Source of the DNA: Desulfosporosinus sp.
GTDB taxonomy: Bacteria; Bacillota; Desulfitobacteriia; Desulfitobacteriales; Desulfitobacteriaceae
Length of the DNA: 64,000 nt
Direction of reading: 5' to 3'
Assembly (NCBI GenBank): GCA_031292055.1
Contig: JARLHV010000048.1
Coordinates: forward strand, 32,358 to 96,357
Position numbers and translations under genes: made by a program. Below the pieces are notes generated by a model. It did not search any database, was not told the origin of the DNA, and saw only the letters and a program-made list of their open reading frames with translations. Of the stretch, positions 45,029-54,097 are shown one piece after another (position 1 is the stretch's first letter; each line of letters begins with the position of its first letter).

Positions 45029-46984
45029 TTGAAGGTCTTTAAAAATGCTACTATTTATATACTGATAATTCTCATGGCGATTTTTTTAATCAAATTGTCG
45101 ACCCCTCCTGTAAGCAAAGATACAGTAATGGATTACAACGCTTTTAAACGAGCTGTTGTTGAGGACCAAGTTAAAGCTGTCTCGGCTGTTGTTGAAACCA
45201 ATACCATTAAGTATACGGTCACGATGAAGGATACCACCGAGCACGAGGTGACCGGACTAGCCAATGACCAACAACTTACAGCAGATTTGTATTCCCATAA
45301 CCTCCCCTTAACTTTAACACCTCCTCCGGAGTCGCCTTGGTGGTTCGGCCTATTGACTACTTTGCTTCCCATCTTGGTCATCGTAATCTTATTCTTCTTT
45401 ATGATGCAACAGAGCCAGGGGGGCGGAAATCGGGTGATGCAGTTTGGTAAAAGTAAAGCTCGCTTGGTTGGGGAGGATAAGAAGAAAGTGACCTTTGCGG
45501 ATGTAGCGGGTGCTGACGAGGTTAAAGAAGAACTTGAAGAAGTGGTTGAATTCTTGAAGTTCCCGAAAAAGTTTGTTGAATTAGGAGCGAAGATCCCCAC
45601 CGGGGTTCTGTTATTTGGGCCTCCTGGAACTGGCAAAACCTTACTTGCTCGCGCTGTTTCGGGAGAAGCAGGTGTGCCTTTCTTTAGCATCAGCGGTTCT
45701 GATTTTGTGGAAATGTTTGTCGGGGTTGGAGCTTCTCGGGTGCGAGACTTGTTTGAACAGGCTAAAAAAAGCGCCCCTTGTATTGTCTTCATTGATGAGA
45801 TCGACGCCGTTGGACGACAACGGGGTGCCGGTTTAGGGGGCGGTCATGATGAACGTGAACAAACTCTTAACCAACTTCTCGTAGAGATGGATGGCTTCAA
45901 CGGGAATGATGGCGTAATTATTATAGCTGCTACGAACAGGGCGGATGTCCTTGATCCAGCTCTCTTGCGTCCTGGTCGTTTTGACCGGCAAGTAGTGGTT
46001 GATGTTCCGGATGTAAGAGGACGAGAAGAAATTCTTAAAGTTCATGCGAAGGGTAAACCTCTAACCAAAGATGTTGATCTTGAAGTTATCGCTCGCCGAA
46101 CGTCTGGATTTACTGGCGCGGATCTAGCCAATTTAATCAACGAAGCGGCACTGCTTTCGGCGCGTCGGAGCGAAACCCAAATTAGACAGCAGGCCTTGGA
46201 GGATTCGATTGAACGGGTCATCGCGGGACCGGAAAAGAAGAGTCGCGTGATTAGTCCTTTCGAAAAGAAACTTGTTTCTTATCATGAAGCAGGGCATGCT
46301 TTACTGGGAGAGCTCCTGATTCATACGGATCCTTTGCACAAGGTGTCGATTATCCCACGCGGAAGAGCAGGAGGGTATACGCTGCTTCTGCCCAAAGAGG
46401 ACCGTAATTATATGACCAAATCTCAATTGCTTGACCAAGTGACTATGTTGCTCGGCGGACGAGTCTCCGAGTCGGTCGTTCTTCATGAAATTAGTACTGG
46501 GGCATCAAATGACCTGGAACGGGCCACTGGGATAGTTCGCAAAATGATTACTGAATTGGGAATGTCCGAGGAACTTGGTCCACTCACCTTTGGCCACAAA
46601 GAAGAGCAAGTTTTTCTCGGTAGAGATATTTCCCGTGACCGCAGTTATAGCGATGCTGTGGCATATGCGATTGACAAAGAAGCTCGCCGCATTATCGATG
46701 ACTGTTATCAGAAGGCTCAAAACTTAATTCGGCACAATATGGATAAATTACATGCCATTGCTGAAGCGTTAATGGAGAAAGAAACGCTTGACGTCAAGAG
46801 TTTTGCTGCTTTGATGGCTCAGTTTGATGTCCCGGCGAACGCAGGAGATCAGACCGAAGTTTCTGTAAACTTAGCCAAGAGCGGGGAAAAATCGCCGGAA
46901 ACAGTAGAAAATGAAAATAAAAGTGATCCAGAGGCCCGGTCGCCACATCAAAGCGTGGAAGATGTGCTGAATAAAATTGACTAA
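45029..46984 (+). CDS. ftsH: ATP-dependent zinc metalloprotease FtsH
   Basis: A membrane AAA protease that degrades unneeded membrane and regulatory proteins, including Spo0E-type factors in Bacillus. 651 residues: two membrane segments (about 5-25 and 107-130), Walker A GPPGTGKT (197-204), Walker [13 protein letters not shown], the second-region-of-homology arginines RPGRFDRQ, and the zinc site HEAGH (419-423). TTG start with GAGGAGG ten bases upstream. Confidence 0.97.
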   Translation: MKVFKNATIYILIILMAIFLIKLSTPPVSKDTVMDYNAFKRAVVEDQVKAVSAVVETNTIKYTVTMKDTTEHEVTGLANDQQLTADLYSHNLPLTLTPPPESPWWFGLLTTLLPILVIVILFFFMMQQSQGGGNRVMQFGKSKARLVGEDKKKVTFADVAGADEVKEELEEVVEFLKFPKKFVELGAKIPTGVLLFGPPGTGKTLLARAVSGEAGVPFFSISGSDFVEMFVGVGASRVRDLFEQAKKSAPCIVFIDEIDAVGRQRGAGLGGGHDEREQTLNQLLVEMDGFNGNDGVIIIAATNRADVLDPALLRPGRFDRQVVVDVPDVRGREEILKVHAKGKPLTKDVDLEVIARRTSGFTGADLANLINEAALLSARRSETQIRQQALEDSIERVIAGPEKKSRVISPFEKKLVSYHEAGHALLGELLIHTDPLHKVSIIPRGRAGGYTLLLPKEDRNYMTKSQLLDQVTMLLGGRVSESVVLHEISTGASNDLERATGIVRKMITELGMSEELGPLTFGHKEEQVFLGRDISRDRSYSDAVAYAIDKEARRIIDDCYQKAQNLIRHNMDKLHAIAEALMEKETLDVKSFAALMAQFDVPANAGDQTEVSVNLAKSGEKSPETVENENKSDPEARSPHQSVEDVLNKID

Positions 46985-47011
46985 AGCCCGATGCTGAGAG
47001 GAAAGTGTATG

Positions 47012-47461
47012 ATGGAGAGAACATTTATTATGCTAAAGCCGGATGCAATTCAACGGGGATTGGTCGGAGGAGTGATTGCGCGTTTCGAGGCAAAGGGCTT
47101 CAAGCTGGCTGGAATGAAGTTGCTTCAAGTGGCTCGAAGTTTGGCGGAAGCACATTATGCAGAACACAAGGGCAAAGGATTTTTTGAACCGACCGTCGCC
47201 TATATTATGTCTTCACCGGTCGTTGCGATGGTTTGGGAGGGGAAAAATGTAGTGGCCTTGGCGCGTGAGCTGATGGGGGCTACAAACCCAGCAAATGCGA
47301 ATCCAGGATCCATTCGCGGAATGTACGCGCTGGATATTAGCCGGAATGTGATCCACGGTTCAGATTCGGTAACAAGTGCTGAGCGGGAGATTGCTTTGTA
47401 TTTTAAACCGGAAGAACTGATAGACTATCGCAAAGCCGGCGATGAATGGTTGAGCGAATAA
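47012..47461 (+). CDS. ndk: Nucleoside diphosphate kinase
   Basis: 149 residues from the ATG at 47012, exactly the family length. [20 protein letters not shown] is the typical start and NVIHGSDS carries the phosphoryl-accepting histidine. It balances NTP and dNTP pools. An AGAGGAAAG site precedes it; the ATG at 47009 is an alternative. Own terminator. Confidence 0.96.
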   Translation: MERTFIMLKPDAIQRGLVGGVIARFEAKGFKLAGMKLLQVARSLAEAHYAEHKGKGFFEPTVAYIMSSPVVAMVWEGKNVVALARELMGATNPANANPGSIRGMYALDISRNVIHGSDSVTSAEREIALYFKPEELIDYRKAGDEWLSE

Positions 47462-47467
47462 GATATA

Positions 47468-47494
47468 AGGACGCCCCGCAGGGGTGTCCTTTTT
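47468..47494 (+). terminator. Terminator of ndk
   Basis: A 10-bp stem with one G-T pair (47468-47477 with 47481-47490) and GCA loop, then TTTT. Confidence 0.88.
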
Positions 47495-47525
47495 CCAAAG
47501 TAGGTACTCTGTGGAGGTGTTCTAA

Positions 47526-48236
47526 ATGCAGTTGGATAAAAGAGAACGGTCTTTACTAGGCTTGGGGTCTATTTTGGTTGGATTTCTTTTTATAATTCTG
47601 CTCAAAACTCAAGGACTTGCTGGCAGTCAGGTGACAGGGCAGGAAACGGCTGTGCCGAGTCTGATTCAAACGGAACAAGAGAATCAACAAATTTCTCTTG
47701 ATAATGACAAAATACAACAAGAATTGACAAAATATGCTCAGGGTCAAAGTGCATCAACTTTAGCAAATCAGCAACTCCAAGAGGCAGAAATGAATGCTGG
47801 CCTGATTGCAGTGGCGGGTCCTGCTGTACAGATTACGCTCGATGATTCGAAGCGGGCTGCCATTGGGGAAGAGGATCCGAATAATTTCTTAATCCATGAA
47901 CAATATATTCGCGAGATTTTTAACGCACTTTGGAATGGCGGTGCAGAAGCGATTGCTGTAAATGGTCAGCGTGTGACAACAAATACCGAGGTGTTCTGTG
48001 GAGGATCGTATATCCAGATCAATGGGACCCGTCAAATGCCTCCTTATGTGATTGAAGCAATTGGAGATACGAATAATTTATCGGCTGCTCTTAAATTTTA
48101 TAGATGGTTTCAGCTTGGAGATTTTGAACAGCAATATGGAATTACGCGTAAACTTGAGGTTTTGCAAGAAGCTAAGATTCCGGCAGGTAAATTGCGAGAA
48201 TATCATTACGCTGAACCTGTCAAGGAGGGAACGTAA
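47526..48236 (+). CDS. DUF881 protein, first of a tandem pair
   Basis: A 236-residue protein with one N-terminal membrane segment, a coiled-coil stretch (about 45-85) and an extracytoplasmic DUF881 domain (GGAEAIAVNGQRV, CGGSYIQING, PPYVIEAIGD). DUF881 (YlxW/YlxX) genes often accompany division or envelope genes; biochemical role unknown. The stop shares a base with the next ATG (TAATG). It is paralogous to the next gene. Confidence 0.85.
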   Translation: MQLDKRERSLLGLGSILVGFLFIILLKTQGLAGSQVTGQETAVPSLIQTEQENQQISLDNDKIQQELTKYAQGQSASTLANQQLQEAEMNAGLIAVAGPAVQITLDDSKRAAIGEEDPNNFLIHEQYIREIFNALWNGGAEAIAVNGQRVTTNTEVFCGGSYIQINGTRQMPPYVIEAIGDTNNLSAALKFYRWFQLGDFEQQYGITRKLEVLQEAKIPAGKLREYHYAEPVKEGT

Positions 48237-48934
48237 TGCACGGTTGGAAAAGAAGCTTAGCCCTACCGGTTACCATGGTGGCCATTGCCCTCGGTTTCCT
48301 GATATCTCTGCAGGCGCAGACTCAAAAAAATGTCTCGGCAGCAGAGCAAATCAGCGCAGACCGTCTGGGTCAAATGAAATCCGTACTTTCAAGTTCTCAG
48401 GCGCAAAATACTAAACTTCAAGAAGATCATCGCGTCTTATTGGATCAATTGGATGCGGCGAGGAAAAAGGTGGGGACGGATCCCGAACTTCTTGCTCAAC
48501 TGAAACAATTGCAGATACTTGAAGGGACCCAAGCGGTGGAGGGTCCTGGGATTCAAATTAGCATTGATGATCGCAATAAAAACGTTCTCTTTCCTCTTAG
48601 CACGGATGATATTGCGAGGATGATCAACACCTTGAAGTTTGCAGGTTCTGAGGCGACCAGCATCAACGGCCAACGGATTGTTGCTTCAACAGCTATTGTC
48701 TTAAGCGGAAGTTCGATCTTGGTGAATGAAGTGCCCATAACTCGTGCCGAGGGGATTCCGTATGAATTAGATGCGATCGGGGACCAAGATACCTTGGTGG
48801 ATTATTTTTCCAAGTTGGAAGCCCCGGTTCTGAAAAAATATGGTATGACTGTAAGCATTGTGAAAAAGACATTGCTTATTCCCTCCTACAAGGGGACGTA
48901 TGTCTTTAAGCAAGCAAAACCATCGAGTCCTTAA
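48236..48934 (+). CDS. DUF881 protein, second of a tandem pair
   Basis: A 232-residue protein with the same plan as its neighbour: N-terminal membrane segment (about 8-24), coiled coil, then a DUF881 domain (GSEATSINGQRI, LSGSSILVNEVPI, PYELDAIGDQDT). The shared NGQR and AIGD motifs show an old duplication, but the two have diverged well, so they may form a hetero-oligomer. Confidence 0.85.
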   Translation: MHGWKRSLALPVTMVAIALGFLISLQAQTQKNVSAAEQISADRLGQMKSVLSSSQAQNTKLQEDHRVLLDQLDAARKKVGTDPELLAQLKQLQILEGTQAVEGPGIQISIDDRNKNVLFPLSTDDIARMINTLKFAGSEATSINGQRIVASTAIVLSGSSILVNEVPITRAEGIPYELDAIGDQDTLVDYFSKLEAPVLKKYGMTVSIVKKTLLIPSYKGTYVFKQAKPSSP

Positions 48935-49056
48935 TATTCAAAGAAGTCCGAATTCTTTATATTTTTGCAGGGATTGTCCACTTTAATCTCGAATTTATAA
49001 ATCTAAGCTAAGCAAGCAGGCTAAAATGTTGGGAGTGGGACAATATTTTACATTCA

Positions 49057-49539
49057 ATGGCTCGCATCAACCAGTTATTAGAACACGAAGATTATAGTTG
49101 CTACATAGAAAAAATCGACGCGTTGGAGAAGGAACGCCGTTTTTGTAAGCATGGCTTTGAGCATGGGTTGAATGTTGCTCGTGTAGCTTATGCGTATATG
49201 CTAGAAAGAAGAGAAGGGATTCTCCCCAAAGAAGTGGTATACGCAGCGGCTTTTCTTCATGATATCGGTCGCTGGGTAGAATATCAAACTGGTGAAGATC
49301 ACGCCGAGGCAAGCGCACAGCTGGCTCTCCCCTTGCTTGAAGCGTGTCGATTTAGTTCGGAGGATATTCAAGTGATTTTACAAGGAATTCGTGAACATCG
49401 TCGCCATCCTGAAGATAATCTAACCCTTTTGGGAGAAGCATTGGCTCTAGCAGATGATTGGGCCAGAGATTGTCGACATTGTTCGACTCAAACTCTATGT
49501 TACAAATTTAACTATGCCATGAAACAGATTGTGTATTGA
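49057..49539 (+). CDS. HD-domain phosphohydrolase-like protein
   Basis: A 160-residue single HD domain: GFEHGLNVARV, the metal-binding AAFLHDIGRWVE, a distal IREHRRHP and a closing DDWARD aspartate. Such proteins hydrolyse nucleotides; the substrate is unknown. Two cysteines (CRHC) near residue 140 are extra. The ATG at 49057 has no close ribosome site; an in-frame ATT at 49045 lies nine bases after GGAG. It is followed after 15 bases by folP, so it may be a folate-pathway phosphatase (inference). Confidence 0.8.
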   Translation: MARINQLLEHEDYSCYIEKIDALEKERRFCKHGFEHGLNVARVAYAYMLERREGILPKEVVYAAAFLHDIGRWVEYQTGEDHAEASAQLALPLLEACRFSSEDIQVILQGIREHRRHPEDNLTLLGEALALADDWARDCRHCSTQTLCYKFNYAMKQIVY

Positions 49540-49554
49540 GGGGAGGGTAAAACA

Positions 49555-50769
49555 ATGCAAACGTATAGCATGCGGTGGATTAGCCTTGATAATTTGGTAG
49601 AAGCTAAACTAGCTTTAAAACAAATAGGATCTGACCCCGGTGGGATTGCTCATATGGCGGGAAAAGCACTAGGACGTGGGATAAAACTTGAGCAAGTGCC
49701 TTTACGGGTAGCGCATATTCTTAAGCAGGAGATGTTGTCGATTGGCGGAGATGCAGCGGTACACCGGGATGTGATTACAAATAACGTGGAGACCACCGAT
49801 GTTATGTTACTCGGGACGGTGCGGCAATTTGAGCATCTTGCCAGTAAGCTGTTAGCTCAACCTTTTGGACTGAAGAAAATTGGGCAGGCTCTAAAGCAGT
49901 TACTTACAGCTCTGGAACCCTCTCAATCACGCATCTTGAATTGTCGGGGCACGGAGCTGAAGCTTGGGGAGCGTACTCTGATTATGGGAATCTTAAATGT
50001 TACGCCGGATTCGTTTTCGGATGGGGGGAGGTACTTCAATAGTGAAGAGGCTACCGCTCAAGCAGAGCGCATGGTTGCCGAAGGCGTAGATATTCTGGAC
50101 ATCGGAGCGGAGTCAACACGTCCGCAGCATGAGGCGGTGACTGCGGAGGAGGAATGGCAGCGGTTAGAACCGGTTCTGAAGACGCTGCTAGCGCGGTTTG
50201 GGATTCCAATTTCGGTTGACACCTATAAGGCTAGTGTCGCGGCCAAAGCACTCGAAGCAGGTGCCCACATTATCAACGATATCTGGGGATTGCAGAAAGA
50301 CCCGGATATGGCTAGGGTTGTCGGAGAATACCAAGCGCCTGTGATTGTAATGCACAATCAATCAGGGACGGCTTATCACCATCTCCTGGGGGATATGGTG
50401 ACCTTTCTACGGAAAAGTATTGAATTGGCAGAAGCATATGGATTATCTGGAGATCAAATTATTCTCGATCCAGGAATCGGATTTGGAAAAACAACCGAGC
50501 AGAATCTTGAGGTTATGGCTCGCTTGGCAGAATTCAAAATATTGGGACACCCAGTACTACTTGGAACGTCTCGCAAATCTATGATTGGCAAGACGTTGAA
50601 CCAAGCTGTGGATGAGCGCTTAGAAGGAACACTGGCGACCAGTGTCCTAGGGGTTGTTTCAGGCGTGGATATAATACGTGTCCACGATGTCCAAGCAAAT
50701 CGTAGAGCAGTGCAAATGGCAGATGCTATTGTGCGAGGACAGAGAGGAGGGTATTATGTCGGGGCATGA
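49555..50769 (+). CDS. folP: Dihydropteroate synthase with N-terminal extension
   Basis: Joins p-aminobenzoate to the pterin diphosphate. The catalytic barrel begins at about residue 140: IMGILNVTPDSFSDGG, DIGAESTRP and GTSRKSMIGKTL are classical. The first 135 residues are an extra domain not found in short (about 280 residue) DHPS; long forms are known in clostridia. AGGGGAGGG precedes the ATG. It overlaps folB by 14 bases. Confidence 0.95.
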   Translation: MQTYSMRWISLDNLVEAKLALKQIGSDPGGIAHMAGKALGRGIKLEQVPLRVAHILKQEMLSIGGDAAVHRDVITNNVETTDVMLLGTVRQFEHLASKLLAQPFGLKKIGQALKQLLTALEPSQSRILNCRGTELKLGERTLIMGILNVTPDSFSDGGRYFNSEEATAQAERMVAEGVDILDIGAESTRPQHEAVTAEEEWQRLEPVLKTLLARFGIPISVDTYKASVAAKALEAGAHIINDIWGLQKDPDMARVVGEYQAPVIVMHNQSGTAYHHLLGDMVTFLRKSIELAEAYGLSGDQIILDPGIGFGKTTEQNLEVMARLAEFKILGHPVLLGTSRKSMIGKTLNQAVDERLEGTLATSVLGVVSGVDIIRVHDVQANRRAVQMADAIVRGQRGGYYVGA

Positions 50770-51133
50770 TGCTATTCACCTGCGTGGTCTTGAATTTTAT
50801 GCTTACCATGGGGTATTGCCCGAGGAACAAATTCTAGGGCAGAGATTTCTGATTGATATGGACATTTTCTCGGATCTGCGTCAGGCCGGCTCTTCAGACT
50901 GTGTGAGTGATACAATTCACTATGGCGAGGTATATCAAGTTATTAAGGCTTGTGTTACTGGAGACAAGCATCAATTACTGGAGCATCTGGCGCAAGAGTT
51001 AGCACAACGAATTTTAGAGCAGTTTTCCTGTGCATCAGTGAGGGTAGAGGTTCATAAACCGCAAGCTCCGATTCCAGGGATTTTCAGGGATGTTTCTGTG
51101 GAAATTTGGCGTAAGGCAGGAGAGAGCGCATGA
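50756..51133 (+). CDS. folB: Dihydroneopterin aldolase
   Basis: A 125-residue tunnelling-fold enzyme: LEFYAYHGVLPEEQILGQRF, HYGEVYQVI and VEVHKPQAPIPG with the active-site lysine. The ATG at 50756 has GAGGAGGG six bases upstream. It overlaps folP and folK, so the three genes form one coupled unit. Confidence 0.94.
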   Translation: MSGHDAIHLRGLEFYAYHGVLPEEQILGQRFLIDMDIFSDLRQAGSSDCVSDTIHYGEVYQVIKACVTGDKHQLLEHLAQELAQRILEQFSCASVRVEVHKPQAPIPGIFRDVSVEIWRKAGESA

Positions 51134-51597
51134 GGGTCTTTTTGGGGTTAGGTAGTAATCTTGGCGATCGAGCCTATTATCTTGCAGAGGGGATCTTGGC
51201 TTTGGCGGGTCCTATGGTCAAGATTGTGGCCACTTCACGAATTTATGAAACAGAGCCTTGGGGTGTAATGGACCAACCTCTGTATTGGAATCAGGTTATA
51301 GAAGTTGAAACAAGCCTTGAGCCTTTGGACTTGCTTCATGTTTGTCAGGAGATTGAACATCGGCTCGGACGAGAGCGCAAGGTACATTGGGGTCCGAGGA
51401 CAATTGACATCGACCTCCTTCTTTATGATAATAGAGCAAGTGAGTCTGAAGAGTTGAAGTTGCCCCACCCTTATCTGGAAGAGCGGGCCTTTGTCCTTGC
51501 TCCTTTGCGAGAGATCGCTCCGAAACTTGTGTTGCCATCGGGAAGGCCTATTGCTGAGGTATCTGGAGAAGGCAGGGTGCACCTTCTCACAATCTAG
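51130..51597 (+). CDS. folK: Hydroxymethyl-dihydropterin pyrophosphokinase
   Basis: A 155-residue HPPK: FLGLGSNLGDRAYYL, ETEPWGV, then LGRERKVHWGPRTIDIDLLL, which includes the magnesium-binding D-x-D. It starts at the folB stop (ATGA). It provides the substrate for FolP. Confidence 0.95.
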   Translation: MRVFLGLGSNLGDRAYYLAEGILALAGPMVKIVATSRIYETEPWGVMDQPLYWNQVIEVETSLEPLDLLHVCQEIEHRLGRERKVHWGPRTIDIDLLLYDNRASESEELKLPHPYLEERAFVLAPLREIAPKLVLPSGRPIAEVSGEGRVHLLTI

Positions 51598-51798
51598 GGG
51601 CACAGAGCACCGTGTCGACAACGCCACCTAATTAGCAGACGATATCGCAAGAGTTGTACTGTTTGGGGTGGGATCAATGATGCTGAAGGCACGCTACATG
51701 GTGTTTTACAAAACGGAGAGGGCACGAAGCAGCGTATCCCTTATAAATAAATAAAACCGCTTGGATCGAGATGACCGAGACGGAGGGAAATAAAAAAG
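51598..51798. other. Gene-free stretch with degenerate palindromes
   Basis: About 200 bp without an ORF. Three degenerate relatives of the GGGCACGA-TCGTGCCC palindrome can be seen at 51597-51616, 51686-51704 and 51717-51744. It looks like an eroded repeat element. Confidence 0.4.
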
Positions 51799-51826
51799 TA
51801 CCTTCACGCTTGTGAAGGTATTTTTT
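51799..51826 (+). terminator. Terminator after the fol genes
   Basis: A perfect 9-bp stem (51799-51807 with 51812-51820), 4-base loop, six T residues. The A run before it would let it act on the other strand too. Confidence 0.85.
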
Positions 51827-51833
51827 ATTAAAC

Positions 51834-51874
51834 CGTTAAGTGTATTTGCACTTAACGAGTGCAGACTCTAATTT
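51834..51874 (+). promoter_or_regulatory. Promoter with overlapping operator-like inverted repeat
   Basis: A perfect 9-bp inverted repeat CGTTAAGTG (51834-51842)/CACTTAACG (51849-51857) overlaps TTGCAC (51846-51851), a candidate -35. TAATTT (51869-51874) follows after 17 bp. The layout suggests a repressor site controlling the pan-nad genes. Confidence 0.5.
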
Positions 51875-51901
51875 AAAATTATAGGATGGAGGGGGCGCGA
51901 G

Positions 51902-52762
51902 ATGAAATTTGGGATTATCGGAGCCGGAATCGTAGGTACGGCTTTAGCCGTGCGCTTAGAAGAGGCGGGGCATAAATGTATAGGAGTTCATACCCGAAGT
52001 CGTATCTCGTATGAGCGGTTTTGTAGTTATTTGATGATTGACCATCTCCCTTTAGAAGAGCTTGTTCTTGCGGCTGATAGTTTGTTTATTACCACACAAG
52101 ATGGAATGATTCGAACGGTTGCAGAGAATCTAAGTACTAATGTCCCCATAAAACCGGGACAAGTGTGGATTCACTGTTCTGGATCACTCCCTTCTGATGT
52201 TTTACGTGTCAAGGAGAGTTTGCCTATCCATTGCCTATCGTTACATCCCCTGCAGGCATTTGCGAGTGTGGAGAAGGCGTTGGCTATCCTTGGGGGAACG
52301 CATTTCGGGATTGAAGGAGACAACCAGGAGTTGGGGGCGGAAATTGTCAGGGATTTAGGTGGAATTCCACATCCAATCTTGGCCGCTCAGAAGTCGCTGT
52401 ACCATGCTGGTGCGGTGGTGGCCTCTAATTATTTGGTGGTTCTGGCTTCGTTAGCGGTAGAGCTTTTTTCTGAAGCAGGAATTCAAGCAGAGGAGGCCTT
52501 GACCTCCTTGTTGCCGTTGATGAGAGGGACACTTTATAATTTGGAACAGGTAGGACTACCCCAAGCATTAACTGGGCCGATTGCACGCGGGGATGCGCAA
52601 GTGGTACAAAGCCACTTAGAGCATATGCCCGCCAAGCTTGTGAAAATTTATCAGGAATTGGGGTTAAAAGCTTTAGAGCTGGGAGAGAACAAAAAGGCCC
52701 AGCAGGGTTTAAGTTATCCTCAAGAGGAGTTAAGCTTGTTGAAATTATTACTTGGAAAATAA
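51902..52762 (+). CDS. Rossmann/DUF2520 reductase, candidate PanG-type ketopantoate reductase
   Basis: A 286-residue NAD(P)-dependent dehydrogenase-like protein: FGIIGAGIVGTALAVRL at the N terminus is a Rossmann loop. LSLHPLQAFAS and KSLYHAGAVVASNYLV mark a DUF2520 helical domain like that of 3-hydroxyacid dehydrogenases. It directly precedes panC and panD. Proteins of this kind have been reported as an alternative ketopantoate reductase (PanG) where panE is missing; the link to that name is from memory. It lies 36 bases before panC. Confidence 0.75.
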   Translation: MKFGIIGAGIVGTALAVRLEEAGHKCIGVHTRSRISYERFCSYLMIDHLPLEELVLAADSLFITTQDGMIRTVAENLSTNVPIKPGQVWIHCSGSLPSDVLRVKESLPIHCLSLHPLQAFASVEKALAILGGTHFGIEGDNQELGAEIVRDLGGIPHPILAAQKSLYHAGAVVASNYLVVLASLAVELFSEAGIQAEEALTSLLPLMRGTLYNLEQVGLPQALTGPIARGDAQVVQSHLEHMPAKLVKIYQELGLKALELGENKKAQQGLSYPQEELSLLKLLLGK

Positions 52763-52797
52763 TGTGGAACAGATCGCAATGAAAGGTAGAGATTGAC

Positions 52798-53655
52798 TTG
52801 AAAAGAACTTCATATATTTCTGAACTGCGTGAAATGCTTGCCTTAGAAAGAAGTCGAGGACGAAAAATTGCCCTCATACCTACCATGGGTTATTTGCATC
52901 AGGGACATTTGGCTTTAGTTGAGCGGGCTAAACAAACGGGAGCTTTCGTGGTGCTGAGTATTTTCATCAATCCCTTACAATTTGGTCCGAATGAAGATTA
53001 TGCGAATTACCCCAGGGATGTGGAGCGAGATGCCCACTTGGTGGAAGCCGCAGGGGTTGACGCACTTTTTCATCCGACGTCTGAGGAAATGTATCCGAGC
53101 CCTATGGTTACCTTTGTTGAGGTTGGTCAGCTGGACACAGTGCTCTGTGGAGCAAAGCGTCCCGGACATTTTCGCGGCGTAGTGACGGTGGTATGTAAGT
53201 TATTTCATATTGTCCAGCCCGATTTTGCCTTTTTTGGGCAGAAGGATTATCAGCAATTTTTGATTATCCAGCGCATGGTCAGAGATCTGAACCTTCCGAT
53301 TGAGGTTTGTCCGGTACCAATTGTTCGAGAACACGATGGACTGGCCTTAAGCTCGCGTAATATTTTTTTAACTTCAGAACAACGCCAGCAAGCTTTGATT
53401 CTATCTCAGAGCTTAAACGAGGCAGAAAGGCTTTGGCGAGCTGGAGAACGCTCCGCACGGGTGCTGGAAAGACGGTTACGAGAACAAATTACCCGTGAGA
53501 GCCAGGGTGTTATTGACTATGCCGAAGTTCGGAATGCGCAAGACTTATCGGAGGTGACCAATATAGAAAGTCCGGTAGTTATAGCTTTGGCGGTTCGGTT
53601 CGGATCAACTCGGTTGATTGATAATAAAGTGATAGGGGTGGAAGCTCGTGTTTAG
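52798..53655 (+). CDS. panC: Pantothenate synthetase
   Basis: Condenses pantoate and beta-alanine. 285 residues with [14 protein letters not shown] (HxGH-type site), [24 protein letters not shown] and the KMSKS-like LSSRN. TTG start with AAAGGTAGAG upstream. It overlaps panD by 8 bases. panB is not in the window. Confidence 0.96.
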   Translation: MKRTSYISELREMLALERSRGRKIALIPTMGYLHQGHLALVERAKQTGAFVVLSIFINPLQFGPNEDYANYPRDVERDAHLVEAAGVDALFHPTSEEMYPSPMVTFVEVGQLDTVLCGAKRPGHFRGVVTVVCKLFHIVQPDFAFFGQKDYQQFLIIQRMVRDLNLPIEVCPVPIVREHDGLALSSRNIFLTSEQRQQALILSQSLNEAERLWRAGERSARVLERRLREQITRESQGVIDYAEVRNAQDLSEVTNIESPVVIALAVRFGSTRLIDNKVIGVEARV

Positions 53656-54031
53656 AATGATGATGAAATCTAAAATTCATAGAGCAACCGTGACGGAAGC
53701 TAACCTTCAATATGTGGGAAGTGTCACAATTGACACTGAGTTGCTGGAAGCAAGCGATATTTTCCCTAATGAGAAAGTTCAAATCGTGAATAATAACAAT
53801 GGGGCAAGGTTTGAAACGTATGTTATTCCTGGAGAAAGAAACTCCGGAACAATTTGTCTGAATGGTGCAGCAGCCCGGCAGGTTCAAGTTGGCGATCAGG
53901 TCATTATTATTTCTTATGCAGTGTTAACTGACGAAGTGGCCCATCAGTATAACCCGAAAGTTGTCTTTGTTGATGATAAAAATCATTGCATAAAGATTGT
54001 CGCCGAAGAAGTCCATGGACAAAAATCTTGA
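53648..54031 (+). CDS. panD: Aspartate 1-decarboxylase proenzyme
   Basis: Makes beta-alanine for PanC. 127 residues, self-cleaving between G24 and S25 (YVGSVTID) to create the pyruvoyl group. The GTG start at 53648 places the serine at position 25 as in other PanD proteins. GGGGTGG lies upstream in panC. Confidence 0.96.
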   Translation: MFRMMMKSKIHRATVTEANLQYVGSVTIDTELLEASDIFPNEKVQIVNNNNGARFETYVIPGERNSGTICLNGAAARQVQVGDQVIIISYAVLTDEVAHQYNPKVVFVDDKNHCIKIVAEEVHGQKS

Positions 54032-54097
54032 CAAGATCAGTCGGAATGACCTAGTATTTAGGAAAGATTCAGTCACTGTAGGGAAGGCGGAGAACCA

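Noticed and set aside
45133..45792. 219-codon open frame on the - strand
   Set aside because: It lies fully inside ftsH, has no ribosome site and its product is low-complexity Ser/Thr/Pro; it is an antisense shadow.
51235..51627. - strand frame of 130 codons over folK
   Set aside because: Antisense to folK and its end; no ribosome site and no family features.
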